Shown: one piece after another, positions 52,991 to 62,072 of the stretch
How the letters are laid out: each line of letters opens with the position of its first letter
Position numbering within the stretch: position 1 is the first letter of the stretch
DNA from: Citricoccus alkalitolerans
Lineage (GTDB): Bacteria > Actinomycetota > Actinomycetes > Actinomycetales > Micrococcaceae
DNA length: 64,000 nt
Reading direction: 5' to 3'
Assembly: GCF_039528175.1 (NCBI RefSeq)
Contig: NZ_BAAALH010000001.1
Coordinates: forward strand, 1,178,001-1,242,000
Made by a program: the position numbers and the translations under genes
Notes under the pieces: generated by a model
The model's database searches: none
Told to the model about the DNA's origin: nothing
The model's input: only the letters and a program-made list of their open reading frames with translations

Positions 52991-55869
52991 GGATCCCCGC
53001 CGCTCCAGCCACCCTCCCGGCCGACTCCGTCTCCGTCCCCCTGCCCGGCTGGGACCCCGCCTGGAGCGGCCTGGTGCCGATTGCCACCGTTGACGGCCGG
53101 CGGACCCTGCACGTGCTGGACACCGGGGACGTGTTGTCCCAGGCCGGAGTGGAGCCGGACGGCACCATCCTTGCGGTGCACGGCAACCCGACCTGGTCCT
53201 ACCTGTGGCGCTCCCTGGCCGCAGCGACCGTCCGCGCCGCCCTGAAGGGCGAGGGCCCCGTGTGGCGCGTAGTGGCCCCGGACCAGCTGGACATGGGCTT
53301 CTCCGAGCGCCTGCCCCACGGGTCCCTCCCCCGGCCTGCGGCTGCCGCCGGCGCCCCGGATCCGGTGTCAGCGAACGACGCCGGCTACCGCACCCTCGGC
53401 GGCCGCCTCGCCGACCTCGATGCCCTCGTCACCGCCCTCGGACTCGACGCCCAGGCACGCGCCGGCCACCCGCTGCTGACCCTGGGCCACGACTGGGGCG
53501 GCGTCGTCTCCCTCGGCTGGGCCGGCCGCCACCAGGACCTGGTAGCCGCCGCGATGACCCTGAACACCGCCGTCCACCACGAAGCGTCCCAGCCGATCCC
53601 GGCCCCCCTGCAGGCGGCCCTCGCTGGCCCGCTGCTGCCCGGCTCCACCGTCCTGACCGATGCCTTCCTGAGGGTAACGACGGCACTCGGCCACCCCGGC
53701 CTGGGCCGCAACCTCAAGGCCGCCTATCACGCCCCTTACGCCGCCCCCGAGCGACGCGGCGGAATTGGCGGCTTCGTCGCCGACATCCCCGTGGGACCGC
53801 AGCACGCCTCCTACCCGGAACTGTGCCGAGTAGCCGACTCCCTGGCAGCGTTCACCCAGCCAGCACTGCTGCTGTGGGGCCCGAAGGACCCGGTGTTCCT
53901 GGACCGATACCAGGCGGATCTGCTGCAGCGGCTCCCCCAGGCCGACCTGCACCGGTTCGAGACGGCAGGACATCTGCTGGCCGAGGACGTGGACATCGCC
54001 ACCCCGATCCTGCGATGGGCCGGGCGGGTGCTCGACGGCACCGCCCGCACCCGGAGCCCTGAAACCGATGCTGATATCTGTGCCGGGGGTACCCAGGATG
54101 ACGCGGCGTCCGGCACCGGCCCCGCCACCGTGGAGAGCAGCTGGAGCGAGACCACCGGCCGGCCGCTATGGTCCTACCTGGAGGACTGGCGCGACAGTTC
54201 CGACCCGGCCCTCGTGGACATGGCCGGAGAGGACCAGACCCCGCTGAGCTGGAACCACCTTTCCAGCGTCGTGGACGCCATCGCCACCGGCCTGGTCGCG
54301 CGCGGGGTCCGCCCCGGCGACCGGATCTCCATGATGGTGACCCCCGGACGGGACCTCACCGCCGCCCTGTATGCGGCACTGAAGATCGGTGCCATCGTGG
54401 TGGTCGCCGATGCCGGCCTGGGCGTGGCCGGCATGACCCGCGCCGTTCGCGCGGCACGGCCGGACTGGGTCATCGGCAAGGTTCCCGGACTCGCCGTGGC
54501 CCGGTCCCAGCGCTGGCCGGGACGCCGCCTCTCCGTCTCCACGCTGCCCATGCCCCTAGCCCGGGCCCTCGGCGTGGAGGACAGCCTCTACCGGATGGCC
54601 CACGACCACGAGGGGAGGCGGTTCTCCGGCGCACGGCTCGCGGACGGCACCGTCCACGTGCCGGCCCCCGCCGATCCGGCGGCCATCCTCTACACCTCCG
54701 GCTCCACGGGGCCGGCCAAGGGCGTCCTCTACACCCACGGCCGGCTCTCGGCGCTGGCCGGGCTGCTGCGAGACGTCTTCCACGTCCGGCCCGGCTCCTC
54801 CTTGCTGGCCGGTTTCGCCCCCTTCGCACTCCTGGGGCCGGCCATCGGCGCCACCTCGGTCACCCCTGATATGTCCGTGACCAAACCCGCAACCTTGACG
54901 GCGCAGGCCGTCGCCGATGCCGCCCGTGCCGGTCACGCCACCATCCTCTTCGCCTCCCCCGCGGCGTTGCGCAACGTCGTGGCGACCGCTGGTCAGCTCG
55001 GACCGGAGGATCACGCCGTGCTCGGCAGCATCGACCTCGTGCTGTCCGCCGGTGCCCCGGTTCACCCCCAGCTGATGGCGCAGGTGGCCGCCCTCTTCCC
55101 CCGGGCCGAGTTCCACTCGCCCTACGGCATGACCGAGGCCCTCCTGTTGGCGGACATCGACCGGAACGCGATCATCGGGCTCTCGGCCCGGGACGGGGAT
55201 CACACGGCGGACGCGAGCAGCCCGGATGACGGTGTGTGCGTGGGCCACCCCGTGGGCCCCGTGCGCATCGCCATCGACCCGCTGAAGGTTGATGGCAGCC
55301 CGAGGGGGACGCTCCTTGAGGGCCCCGACGCCGCCGGAATCCTGGGCGAGGTCGTCATCTCGGCCCCGCACCAGAAGGAGGGTTACGACCGGCTGTGGCT
55401 GACTGACTCCCTGAGCAGGCGGGATGCCAAGGACGGGCTGGACTGGCACCGAACCCAGGACGTGGGCCACCTGGACGCCGCCGGCCGGCTCTGGATCGAG
55501 GGCCGCCTGCAGCATGTGGCCGTCACGGCCGCCGGGCCCGTGGCTCCGGGCGGTCCCGAGGCGCGCATCGACGCCCTTGACGGCGTGTCCCGATCGGCCG
55601 TCGTCGCTGTGGGCCCCCGGGGCACCCAGGCTGTCGTCGCCGTCATCGAGGTTGCCGCGCCGGAACATGCCCGGACGCCCCGCGCCGGACTGGCCCCCAG
55701 CGAGCTGACGGCGGCCGTGCGGGCTGCCGCAGCGCCGGTTCCCCTGGCGGCGGTGCTCGTGACGGACCGCGTACCCGTGGACATCCGTCACAACTCGAAG
55801 ATCGACCGCACCCGGATCGCCCAGTGGGCCGCGCAGGTCCTGTCCGGTGGCAAGGTCGGTAAGCCGTGA
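52987..55869 (+). CDS. oleBC: OleBC fusion: beta-lactone decarboxylase plus beta-lactone synthetase
   Basis: 960-aa fusion known from Micrococcus luteus. The N-terminal alpha/beta hydrolase (OleB, about 1-345) is haloalkane dehalogenase-like with the Asp nucleophile in GHDWGG (Asp169) and decarboxylates a beta-lactone to the olefin. The C-terminal half (OleC, about 390-960) is an AMP-forming ligase with YTSGSTGPAKG (569-579), YGMTEALLLADID and the A10 Lys938 in HNSKIDRTRI; it converts a beta-hydroxy acid to the beta-lactone. The two are joined by an Asp/Thr/Gly-rich linker. The 4-bp overlaps at both ends indicate operon translation. Confidence 0.94.
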   Translation: MRIPAAPATLPADSVSVPLPGWDPAWSGLVPIATVDGRRTLHVLDTGDVLSQAGVEPDGTILAVHGNPTWSYLWRSLAAATVRAALKGEGPVWRVVAPDQLDMGFSERLPHGSLPRPAAAAGAPDPVSANDAGYRTLGGRLADLDALVTALGLDAQARAGHPLLTLGHDWGGVVSLGWAGRHQDLVAAAMTLNTAVHHEASQPIPAPLQAALAGPLLPGSTVLTDAFLRVTTALGHPGLGRNLKAAYHAPYAAPERRGGIGGFVADIPVGPQHASYPELCRVADSLAAFTQPALLLWGPKDPVFLDRYQADLLQRLPQADLHRFETAGHLLAEDVDIATPILRWAGRVLDGTARTRSPETDADICAGGTQDDAASGTGPATVESSWSETTGRPLWSYLEDWRDSSDPALVDMAGEDQTPLSWNHLSSVVDAIATGLVARGVRPGDRISMMVTPGRDLTAALYAALKIGAIVVVADAGLGVAGMTRAVRAARPDWVIGKVPGLAVARSQRWPGRRLSVSTLPMPLARALGVEDSLYRMAHDHEGRRFSGARLADGTVHVPAPADPAAILYTSGSTGPAKGVLYTHGRLSALAGLLRDVFHVRPGSSLLAGFAPFALLGPAIGATSVTPDMSVTKPATLTAQAVADAARAGHATILFASPAALRNVVATAGQLGPEDHAVLGSIDLVLSAGAPVHPQLMAQVAALFPRAEFHSPYGMTEALLLADIDRNAIIGLSARDGDHTADASSPDDGVCVGHPVGPVRIAIDPLKVDGSPRGTLLEGPDAAGILGEVVISAPHQKEGYDRLWLTDSLSRRDAKDGLDWHRTQDVGHLDAAGRLWIEGRLQHVAVTAAGPVAPGGPEARIDALDGVSRSAVVAVGPRGTQAVVAVIEVAAPEHARTPRAGLAPSELTAAVRAAAAPVPLAAVLVTDRVPVDIRHNSKIDRTRIAQWAAQVLSGGKVGKP

Positions 55870-56864
55870 GTGCGGCACCGCCTCTCCGCGTCCTCGTCAC
55901 CGGAGCCTCCGGGCTTCTGGGCTCCGGGGTGGCGCGCCGCCTCGTGGAATCCGGCGCCGACGTCGTGACCCTGCAGCGACGCCCCTCCGGGGTGACCGGC
56001 GCCCGTGACGTCCTCGGTACGGTCACTGATGCCGCGGCCGTCGGGCTGGCCATGTCCGGCCGGGACACGGTGGTCCATGTGGCGGCCAAGGTCTCCGTCT
56101 CCGGACCTGCGCAGGAGTTCGAGCAGGTCAACGTCGAGGGCACGGCGACCGTCCTGGAGGCCGCCCGCGCGGCCGGTGCTGGGCGCTTCGTCCACATCTC
56201 CTCGCCATCCGTGGCCCATGCCGGGACATCGATCGTCGGCGAGGGTGCGGGGCCGGCGGACCCGGACCGCGCGCGCGGCCACTACGCCCGCACCAAGGCC
56301 GTTGGGGAGCTCATGGCCCTGGCCGCCGACGGTCCGGACCTGCGCGTGCTCGTCCTTCGCCCGCATCTGATGTGGGGGCCCGGGGACACGCAGCTGACCG
56401 AGCGCATCATCGACCGCGCCCGGGCCGGCCGGATGCCGTTGCTCGGGCCTGCCGCCGCCCTGATCGACACCCTGTACTCGGACAACGCAGTGGACGCCGT
56501 GGTGGCCGCTGTCACCGCCGTGGACCGGGTCCACGGGGAGGCCCTTGTGGTCACCAACGGCGAACCCCGCCCGGTGGGCGAGCTCGTCCGGGGTCTGGCC
56601 ACCGCCGGTGGTGCCCCCGAGCCCCGGCTGCGGATCCCCGCCGGCCTCGCCCGCGGTGCCGGTGCCGTCATCGAACGGATCTGGGAGGCGGCCGATCTCG
56701 GCCGGGACGGGGATGAACCCCCGCTGACCCGGTTCCTCGCCGAACAGCTCTCCACGGCGCACTGGTTCGACCAGCGCCGCACCCGGGCGAAGCTGGACTG
56801 GGTGCCGGCCGTGTCCATCGATCAGGGGCTGGAGCTGCTGGCCTCGCACTACCGTCGACGGTGA
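55866..56864 (+). CDS. oleD: OleD-type NAD(P)-dependent 2-alkyl-3-oxoalkanoate reductase
   Basis: Extended short-chain dehydrogenase of 332 aa that reduces the OleA beta-keto acid to the beta-hydroxy acid. The dinucleotide motif VTGASGLLGSG (11-21) and the catalytic YARTK (Tyr140, Lys144) are present, with SSPSV preceding the Tyr supplying the Ser. GTG 55866 overlaps the oleBC stop. It is the last gene of oleA-oleBC-oleD and faces the methyltransferase gene with 7 bp between stops. Confidence 0.93.
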   Translation: MSAAPPLRVLVTGASGLLGSGVARRLVESGADVVTLQRRPSGVTGARDVLGTVTDAAAVGLAMSGRDTVVHVAAKVSVSGPAQEFEQVNVEGTATVLEAARAAGAGRFVHISSPSVAHAGTSIVGEGAGPADPDRARGHYARTKAVGELMALAADGPDLRVLVLRPHLMWGPGDTQLTERIIDRARAGRMPLLGPAAALIDTLYSDNAVDAVVAAVTAVDRVHGEALVVTNGEPRPVGELVRGLATAGGAPEPRLRIPAGLARGAGAVIERIWEAADLGRDGDEPPLTRFLAEQLSTAHWFDQRRTRAKLDWVPAVSIDQGLELLASHYRRR

Positions 56865-56871
56865 CCGCTAG

Positions 56872-57513
56872 CTAGCGCCGCACAGCGCTGAGATGGCACT
56901 CGGGATACTCGTGGCCCTGGTCAGGGCAGACGATGGCCCGCCACGTCTCGGCGAAGCCGGCCTCGTCCAGGGCCTGGGCCAACGACGACGGGTTCCATCG
57001 CCAGGCCCGGGCCACCGCGTGCGGGAACTCCTCCACGTCCTGCCCGGACTCCAACAGTCCCTGGAACGCGAGGAGCACCTGGCAGCCGGGCTCCGTATGC
57101 GCCGCCCAGGACTGCAGGACCGCCGGAACCTGTTCGGGTGGAACGTGGATCAGGCTGAACCGGGCCAGGATCCCGCGGACGGGACCGGCGGCGCGTACCT
57201 CCGGATCCTCAGTGGGAAAGTAGGCGTCCCCTGCGATCCAGTTACGCTGCGGATAGCGCTTCCGCGCGATCTCCAGCATCCGGGCGGACGGGTCCACGCC
57301 GATCGTGTTGAAGCCGCGGAAGGCCAATTCCGCGGTGACGTGGCCGGTGCCGCAGCCCAGGTCCAGGATGGTACTGCCACGGGGCAGCGCGTCGGCGAAC
57401 GCGTCCACGGAGTGCCGGTCCAGCGGTCGTTGCCAGGGGCCAGGGAAGGTCCGGTCGTACAGTTCTGCCAGGGCGTCGTAGCCCGGCTGGCCAGGCCAGG
57501 ACTCGGACGTCAC
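56872..57513 (-). CDS. Class I SAM-dependent methyltransferase of unknown substrate
   Basis: 213 aa with the Rossmann SAM motif ILDLGCGTGHVTAELA, then TIGVDPSARMLEIAR and LARFSLIHVPPEQVP. The latter motifs resemble the Methyltransf_25/11 group. GTG 57513 begins 1 bp after the parE stop; a GTG at 57546 inside parE is possible and would add 11 residues. Translation is probably coupled to parE. It is unlikely to belong to the olefin pathway, being on the opposite strand. Confidence 0.82.
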   Translation of the reverse strand: MTSESWPGQPGYDALAELYDRTFPGPWQRPLDRHSVDAFADALPRGSTILDLGCGTGHVTAELAFRGFNTIGVDPSARMLEIARKRYPQRNWIAGDAYFPTEDPEVRAAGPVRGILARFSLIHVPPEQVPAVLQSWAAHTEPGCQVLLAFQGLLESGQDVEEFPHAVARAWRWNPSSLAQALDEAGFAETWRAIVCPDQGHEYPECHLSAVRR

Positions 57514-57514
57514 C

Positions 57515-59635
57515 TCAGGTGTCGATCCGGTCGAGGTCGAGTTCACTGGCGCCGGAGATGATGAAGTCCTTGCGCGGTGCCACGTTGGAGCCCATCAACA
57601 GGTCGAAGACGTGTTCTGCCCGCTGCAAGGCCTCCTCCGCCTCGGGGATGGTCACTCGGCGGAGCATCCTCACGCGGGGGTCCATGGTGGTGTCCGCCAG
57701 CTGGTCCGCATCCATCTCCCCCAGCCCCTTGTACCGCTGGATCGGTTCCTTGTAGTTCTTGCCGTCCCGGTGGAGGCGGTCCATCAACCGGTGCAGTTCG
57801 TTCTCCGAGTAGGTGTAGACCACCTCGTTGGCCTTGCTGCCGGAATGGATGACCTCCACCCGATGCAGGGGCGGTACTGCGGCGAACACGCGACCCTGCT
57901 CGACCATGGGACGCATATAGCGGAAGAACAAGGTCAGCAGCAGGGTTCGGATATGTGCGCCGTCCACGTCCGCATCGGTCATCAGGATGACCTTGCCGTA
58001 CCGCGCAGAGGACAGGTCGAAGCTGCGGCCGGCGCCACCGCCGACCACCTGGATCAGGGCCGCACACTCGGCGTTCGAGAGCATGTCCCCCACGGAGGCC
58101 TTCTGCACGTTCAGGATCTTGCCGCGGATCGGGAACAGCGCCTGGAAGTCCGAGGACCTGGCCAGCTTGGCCGTGCCGAGGGCGGAGTCACCCTCCACGA
58201 TGAACAGTTCCGAGGACGCCACGTCCGTGGTCCGGCAATCGGCCAGTTTGGCCGGCATGGTGGAGGTCTCCAGGGCGTTCTTGCGCCGCTGGTTCTCCTT
58301 GTGCGTCCTGGCGGAGATGCGGGACTTCATCTCCGAGACGACCTTCTCCAGCAGCACCGAGACCTGGTTCTTCTCGTGCTTCTTGGTCGACTTCAGGATC
58401 GCGCCGAGCTGCTGCTCGACCACCTTGGCCACGATCTGACGCACGGCCGGAGTGCCGAGAACGGACTTGGTCTGCCCCTCGAACTGTGGTTCGGCCAGGC
58501 GGACCGTCAGCACGGCCGTCAACCCGGCCAGTACGTCGTCCTTCTCCAGCTTGTCGTTGCCCGCCTTGAGCTTGCGGGCGTTGGCCTCCACGACCTTGCG
58601 GACTGTCTTCAGCAGCGCCTGTTCGAAGCCCGCCTGGTGGGTACCGCCCTTGGGAGTGGAGATGATGTTGACGAACGAGCGCAGGTGGGTGTCGTAGCCG
58701 ACGTCCCAGCGCAGGGCGATGTCCACCTCGCACTCACGATCCACGTCCTGCATCGCCGAGCGGCCGTCCTCACCGAGGACCGGAACCCGTTCGGAGAACG
58801 TGCCGGAGCCCTGGAGCCGCCACACATCGGTGATGGGGCTGACGGACGAGAGATGGTCTACGAACTCAGAGATGCCGCCGTCGTAGTGAAAGACCTCCTC
58901 ATGGGGTCCCATCTCGCCGGGAGTGCCCGGCAGCCGGCGCTCGTCCCGCAACGTGATCTTGAGTCCGGGAATGAGGTAGGCGGTCTGCCGGGCCCGCTGC
59001 TGCAGGTCCTCGTAGGAGAACTTAGCATCGGGCGTGAAGATCTGCTCGTCCGCCCAGTACCGAACCCGGGTGCCGGTCTGCCCGCGCTTGGCCTTGCCCA
59101 CGATCTCCATCGGCGAGTGGTCGGCCGAGGGAGTGAAGGCGGCGTCCGGCCTGGCGGTGGATCCCGTGTCCGTGAACTGACCGGGCTCGCCCCGGTGGAA
59201 GGACAGCTGGTGGATCTTGCCGCCGCGGAACACCTGGACGTCCAGGCGGGAGGAGAGGGCGTTGACCACGGAGGCGCCCACCCCGTGCAGCCCGCCCGAG
59301 GCACCATAGGAGCCCCCGCCGAACTTGCCACCGGCGTGCAGCTTGGTGAAGACCACCTCGACACCGGACAGGCCGGTCCTCGGCTCGATGTCCACCGGGA
59401 TGCCACGTCCGTTGTCCTCGACCTCGACAGCGCCGCCGGCGTGCAGGGTGACGGCGATGGACTGGCCATAGCCTCCCAGCGCCTCATCCACGGAATTGTC
59501 GATGATCTCCCAGAGGCAGTGCATCAGGCCGCGGGAGTCCGTGGAGCCGATGTACATGCCGGGCCTCTTGCGGACGGCCTCGAGGCCCTCCAGCACGGAG
59601 AGGTGCCGGGCGTTGTACTCACTGCTGCGGGACAT
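57515..59635 (-). CDS. parE: DNA topoisomerase IV subunit B
   Basis: ATPase subunit of topoisomerase IV, 706 aa. GHKL ATP-binding motifs IIDNSVDEALGG, DNGRGIPVDI and GGLHGVGASVVNALS lie in the first 130 residues. The TOPRIM domain has EGDSALG (about 480) and DADVDGAH (about 552), and the C terminus has QRYKGLGEMDADQLADTT. An AAGG-containing ribosome binding site precedes the ATG at 59635. It is monocistronic or followed by the methyltransferase gene. The ParC subunit is 14 kb away, and both are oriented away from each other on the map. Confidence 0.95.
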   Translation of the reverse strand: MSRSSEYNARHLSVLEGLEAVRKRPGMYIGSTDSRGLMHCLWEIIDNSVDEALGGYGQSIAVTLHAGGAVEVEDNGRGIPVDIEPRTGLSGVEVVFTKLHAGGKFGGGSYGASGGLHGVGASVVNALSSRLDVQVFRGGKIHQLSFHRGEPGQFTDTGSTARPDAAFTPSADHSPMEIVGKAKRGQTGTRVRYWADEQIFTPDAKFSYEDLQQRARQTAYLIPGLKITLRDERRLPGTPGEMGPHEEVFHYDGGISEFVDHLSSVSPITDVWRLQGSGTFSERVPVLGEDGRSAMQDVDRECEVDIALRWDVGYDTHLRSFVNIISTPKGGTHQAGFEQALLKTVRKVVEANARKLKAGNDKLEKDDVLAGLTAVLTVRLAEPQFEGQTKSVLGTPAVRQIVAKVVEQQLGAILKSTKKHEKNQVSVLLEKVVSEMKSRISARTHKENQRRKNALETSTMPAKLADCRTTDVASSELFIVEGDSALGTAKLARSSDFQALFPIRGKILNVQKASVGDMLSNAECAALIQVVGGGAGRSFDLSSARYGKVILMTDADVDGAHIRTLLLTLFFRYMRPMVEQGRVFAAVPPLHRVEVIHSGSKANEVVYTYSENELHRLMDRLHRDGKNYKEPIQRYKGLGEMDADQLADTTMDPRVRMLRRVTIPEAEEALQRAEHVFDLLMGSNVAPRKDFIISGASELDLDRIDT

Positions 59636-60015
59636 GCGTTTCCCTTACTTCCCTGATGACTGCTGCGTCCCCTCGCCGGTTCACGAGGTGGTTGATGATC
59701 GTCTTTCAGGTTATCGGCACGTGGCGTCGTTCGCGGGGAACCCGGCGGGGACCGCGCCACACCAGCCGGCCTCGAGCCGTGACTGGTCATCGCGTGCGCA
59801 ACGGATACCGGCCACGTCGGGCACCGGGGACAGAGGACAACTGGAGCACTACCAGGTACGCAATCAGCGAAAACCGGCCCTCCCCGCTCGCGCCTGCGAA
59901 CAAAAGTGCGAGGATGATGGTTCCGTAGGTGTACGCAGTACCCTTCAAGTACCGATCCCCCCGGTCCCTGCGGACCGGCCCGAGGGGAACAGGGGCACCA
60001 CATGAGGAGGCCAAC
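59636..60015. other. 380-bp intergenic region between parE and DUF7455 genes
   Basis: Divergent promoter region. I see no ORF with convincing coding character and no strong repeat. TACCCT at 59939-59944 is the only -10-like box noted on the plus strand. A hydrophobic ORF on the minus strand (59787-60032) is judged a shadow. Confidence 0.4.
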
Positions 60016-60243
60016 ATGACCACCACCGCCACGACGATCGAACCGCCGGTCCTGACCGGTGCCGACCGTTGCGACCGTTGCGGGGCCCAGGCCTACGTCC
60101 GCGCTGTCCTACACAGCGGCGGCGAATTGCTGTTCTGCGGCCACCACTCCCGCGCAGTGGAAGAGACCCTCCGCCCGCAGACCACCCTGTGGCAGGACGA
60201 GACGAACAAGCTGCACGAGAAGCAGCCCGTAGACGCCGACTGA
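60016..60243 (+). CDS. DUF7455 small zinc-binding protein
   Basis: 75-aa protein conserved in actinobacteria, unknown function. Likely zinc ligands are CDRC (19, 22) and CGHH (41, 43 or 44). The middle CGAQAYVRAVLHSGGELLFC is the family signature. GAGGAGG lies 7 nt before ATG 60016; the ORF extends upstream but without a good start. It converges on the sigma factor gene across a hairpin that contains the sequence gap. Confidence 0.82.
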   Translation: MTTTATTIEPPVLTGADRCDRCGAQAYVRAVLHSGGELLFCGHHSRAVEETLRPQTTLWQDETNKLHEKQPVDAD

Positions 60244-60330
60244 GACTCTTCTCGCTCGGATCGCCACCCGTCCGGCTCCGGCACTGACGCGGCCGATCCA
60301 GGACGTCCGGATCAACGGCGCCCACAAGCA

Positions 60331-60395
60331 ACCAAGGCCCGNNNNNNNNNNNNNNNNNNNNNNNNNNNNNNNNNNNNNNNNNGCCGGGCCTTGGT
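60331..60395. terminator. Hairpin containing an unresolved 41-N gap
   Basis: ACCAAGGCCCG (60331-60341) and its complement CGGGCCTTGGT (60385-60395) flank N at 60342-60382. The shared arms lie between convergent genes, so this is probably a bidirectional terminator whose stem blocked sequencing. The gap length is as written in the sequence and may not be the true size. Confidence 0.65.
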
Positions 60396-60468
60396 GCTGC
60401 GGTGGGTGTCCCGCCGTCCGGGGCGCCTCACCCTCTGGTTCGAGGCGGCCGGCACGGGACGGTCCGGC

Positions 60469-61725
60469 TCAGTCCAGGTAGTCCCGCAGCACCTGGGAGC
60501 GCGAGGGGTGGCGCAGCTTTGACATGGTCTTGGACTCTATCTGGCGGATGCGCTCGCGGGTGACCCCGTAGACCTTGCCGATCTCGTCCAGCGTCTTCGG
60601 CTGGCCGTCCGTCAGGCCGTAGCGCATGGCCACCACACCCGCTTCGCGCTCGGCGAGCGTGTCCAGGACCGAGTGCAGCTGCTCCTGCAGGAGTGTGAAG
60701 CTCACGGCGTCGGCGGGCACCACGGCCTCGGAGTCCTCGATCAGGTCGCCGAACTCCGAGTCGCCGTCCTCACCCAGGGGGGTGTGCAGGGAGATCGGCT
60801 CGCGTCCGTACTTCTGGACCTCGACGACCTTCTCCGGGGTCATGTCCAGTTCCTTGGCCAGCTCCTCCGGGGTGGGTTCCCGGCCCAGGTCTTGGAGCAT
60901 CTGACGCTGCACGCGGGCGAGTTTGTTGATTACCTCGACCATGTGGACCGGGATGCGGATGGTGCGGGCCTGGTCCGCCATGGCGCGGGTGATGGCCTGG
61001 CGGATCCACCACGTGGCGTACGTGGAGAACTTGAAGCCCTTGGTGTAGTCGAACTTCTCCACGGCACGGATCAGGCCGAGGTTGCCCTCCTGGATGAGGT
61101 CCAGGAACAGCATGCCGCGTCCGGTGTAGCGCTTCGCCAGGGAGACGACCAGACGCAGGTTGGCCTCGAGCAGGTGGTTCTTCGCACGCCGGCCGTCGGC
61201 GATGACCAGCTCCATGTCCCGCCGCAGTCGGGCCTCCGTGGGGGGCTCGTCCTTCATCTTGTGCTCGGCATACAGGCCGGCCTCGATACGCAGGGCCAGG
61301 TCGACTTCCTGTTCCGCGTTGAGCAGGGCGACCTTGCCGATCTGCTTGAGGTAGTCCTTGACCGGGTCGGCCGTGGCACCGGCGGACACGACCTGCTGAA
61401 CCGGGGCGTCGTCCTCCGCATCGGAGACGACGAATCCACCGCGGGTCCTGGTCTCGTCGGCCTCAGCCGAGGCTACCGGGGCGTCATTGGCCTCGTCGGT
61501 CTCAGCGTCAGAGTCGGAGGAGTCCACGGCCTCTTCGGAGGGCTTCGCGACCGCCGCCTTGGCCCGTCCGGCCTTCGCGGCTGACTTGGTCGCCGAGGTC
61601 TTCGTGGCACTCGACTTCGGGGCGGATGTCCGAGCGGTGGCCTTGGCCGCCCCCTGGTCCTCCGCAACGGCGTCCTCGACGGCCGTGCTGCCCTGCGTCT
61701 CGGTCTTCTTGGAAGAAGTAGTCAC
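60469..61725 (-). CDS. sigA: Principal RNA polymerase sigma factor (SigA/HrdB/RpoD group)
   Basis: Housekeeping sigma-70 factor, 418 aa. The N-terminal 120 residues are Ala/Lys/Ser- and acidic-rich. Region 1.2 (ADPVKDYLKQIGKVALLNAE), region 2 (NLRLVVSLAKRYTGRGMLFL, GFKFSTYATWWIRQAITRAM), region 3 and region 4 helix-turn-helix (TLDEIGKVYGVTRERIRQIE) are all complete, including the -10 binding YATWWIRQA. GTG 61725 follows GAAAGG by 8 nt. It sits between DUF7455 and DUF4192, as in related actinobacteria. Confidence 0.96.
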   Translation of the reverse strand: MTTSSKKTETQGSTAVEDAVAEDQGAAKATARTSAPKSSATKTSATKSAAKAGRAKAAVAKPSEEAVDSSDSDAETDEANDAPVASAEADETRTRGGFVVSDAEDDAPVQQVVSAGATADPVKDYLKQIGKVALLNAEQEVDLALRIEAGLYAEHKMKDEPPTEARLRRDMELVIADGRRAKNHLLEANLRLVVSLAKRYTGRGMLFLDLIQEGNLGLIRAVEKFDYTKGFKFSTYATWWIRQAITRAMADQARTIRIPVHMVEVINKLARVQRQMLQDLGREPTPEELAKELDMTPEKVVEVQKYGREPISLHTPLGEDGDSEFGDLIEDSEAVVPADAVSFTLLQEQLHSVLDTLAEREAGVVAMRYGLTDGQPKTLDEIGKVYGVTRERIRQIESKTMSKLRHPSRSQVLRDYLD

Positions 61726-62072
61726 TCAATACCTTTCGTACGGGCATCCCGAAGGGCCCCTAACGGTCAACACCACTATGACCCTGTCAAATCCGCTGGA
61801 ACTGCACCCGGAGGCCACGGGATGACGATCCCGTTTTTCCGGACCCGCGGACGCAGGGTCTTCATGTGGTCAACGACCCCCCTGGCACTTTTGTTCCCGC
61901 CCTCACCATTTTTCTGAACCCCGAGGTGTGGTCGGGGATTCGGCAGGTGGAGGGATGTCAACGTGCACCGGGGTCGGCCCCGCCGATTATGCCACGGCAG
62001 ACACCGGACCGACGCATCAGGGACTTCCGCGCGCCGCCCCAGATCGCCCGGGCGGGCCACGGGTACCGGGTC
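61726..62072. other. 347-bp region upstream of sigA
   Basis: Carries a minus-strand TTGACA at 61785-61790 and another at 61956-61961, but no convincing -10 at the right distance from either. A 29-codon minus-strand ORF (near 61776-61867) has no usable ribosome binding site. It should hold the sigA promoter; no other feature is seen. Confidence 0.4.

Noticed and set aside
59787..60032. 81-codon minus-strand ORF with a hydrophobic stretch
   Set aside because: It overlaps the DUF7455 ribosome binding site and start in antisense, has no ribosome binding site of its own, and shows no family feature.
61776..61867. Short minus-strand peptide ORF upstream of sigA
   Set aside because: No Shine-Dalgarno at a workable distance and no repeated or regulatory codon pattern that would mark a leader peptide.
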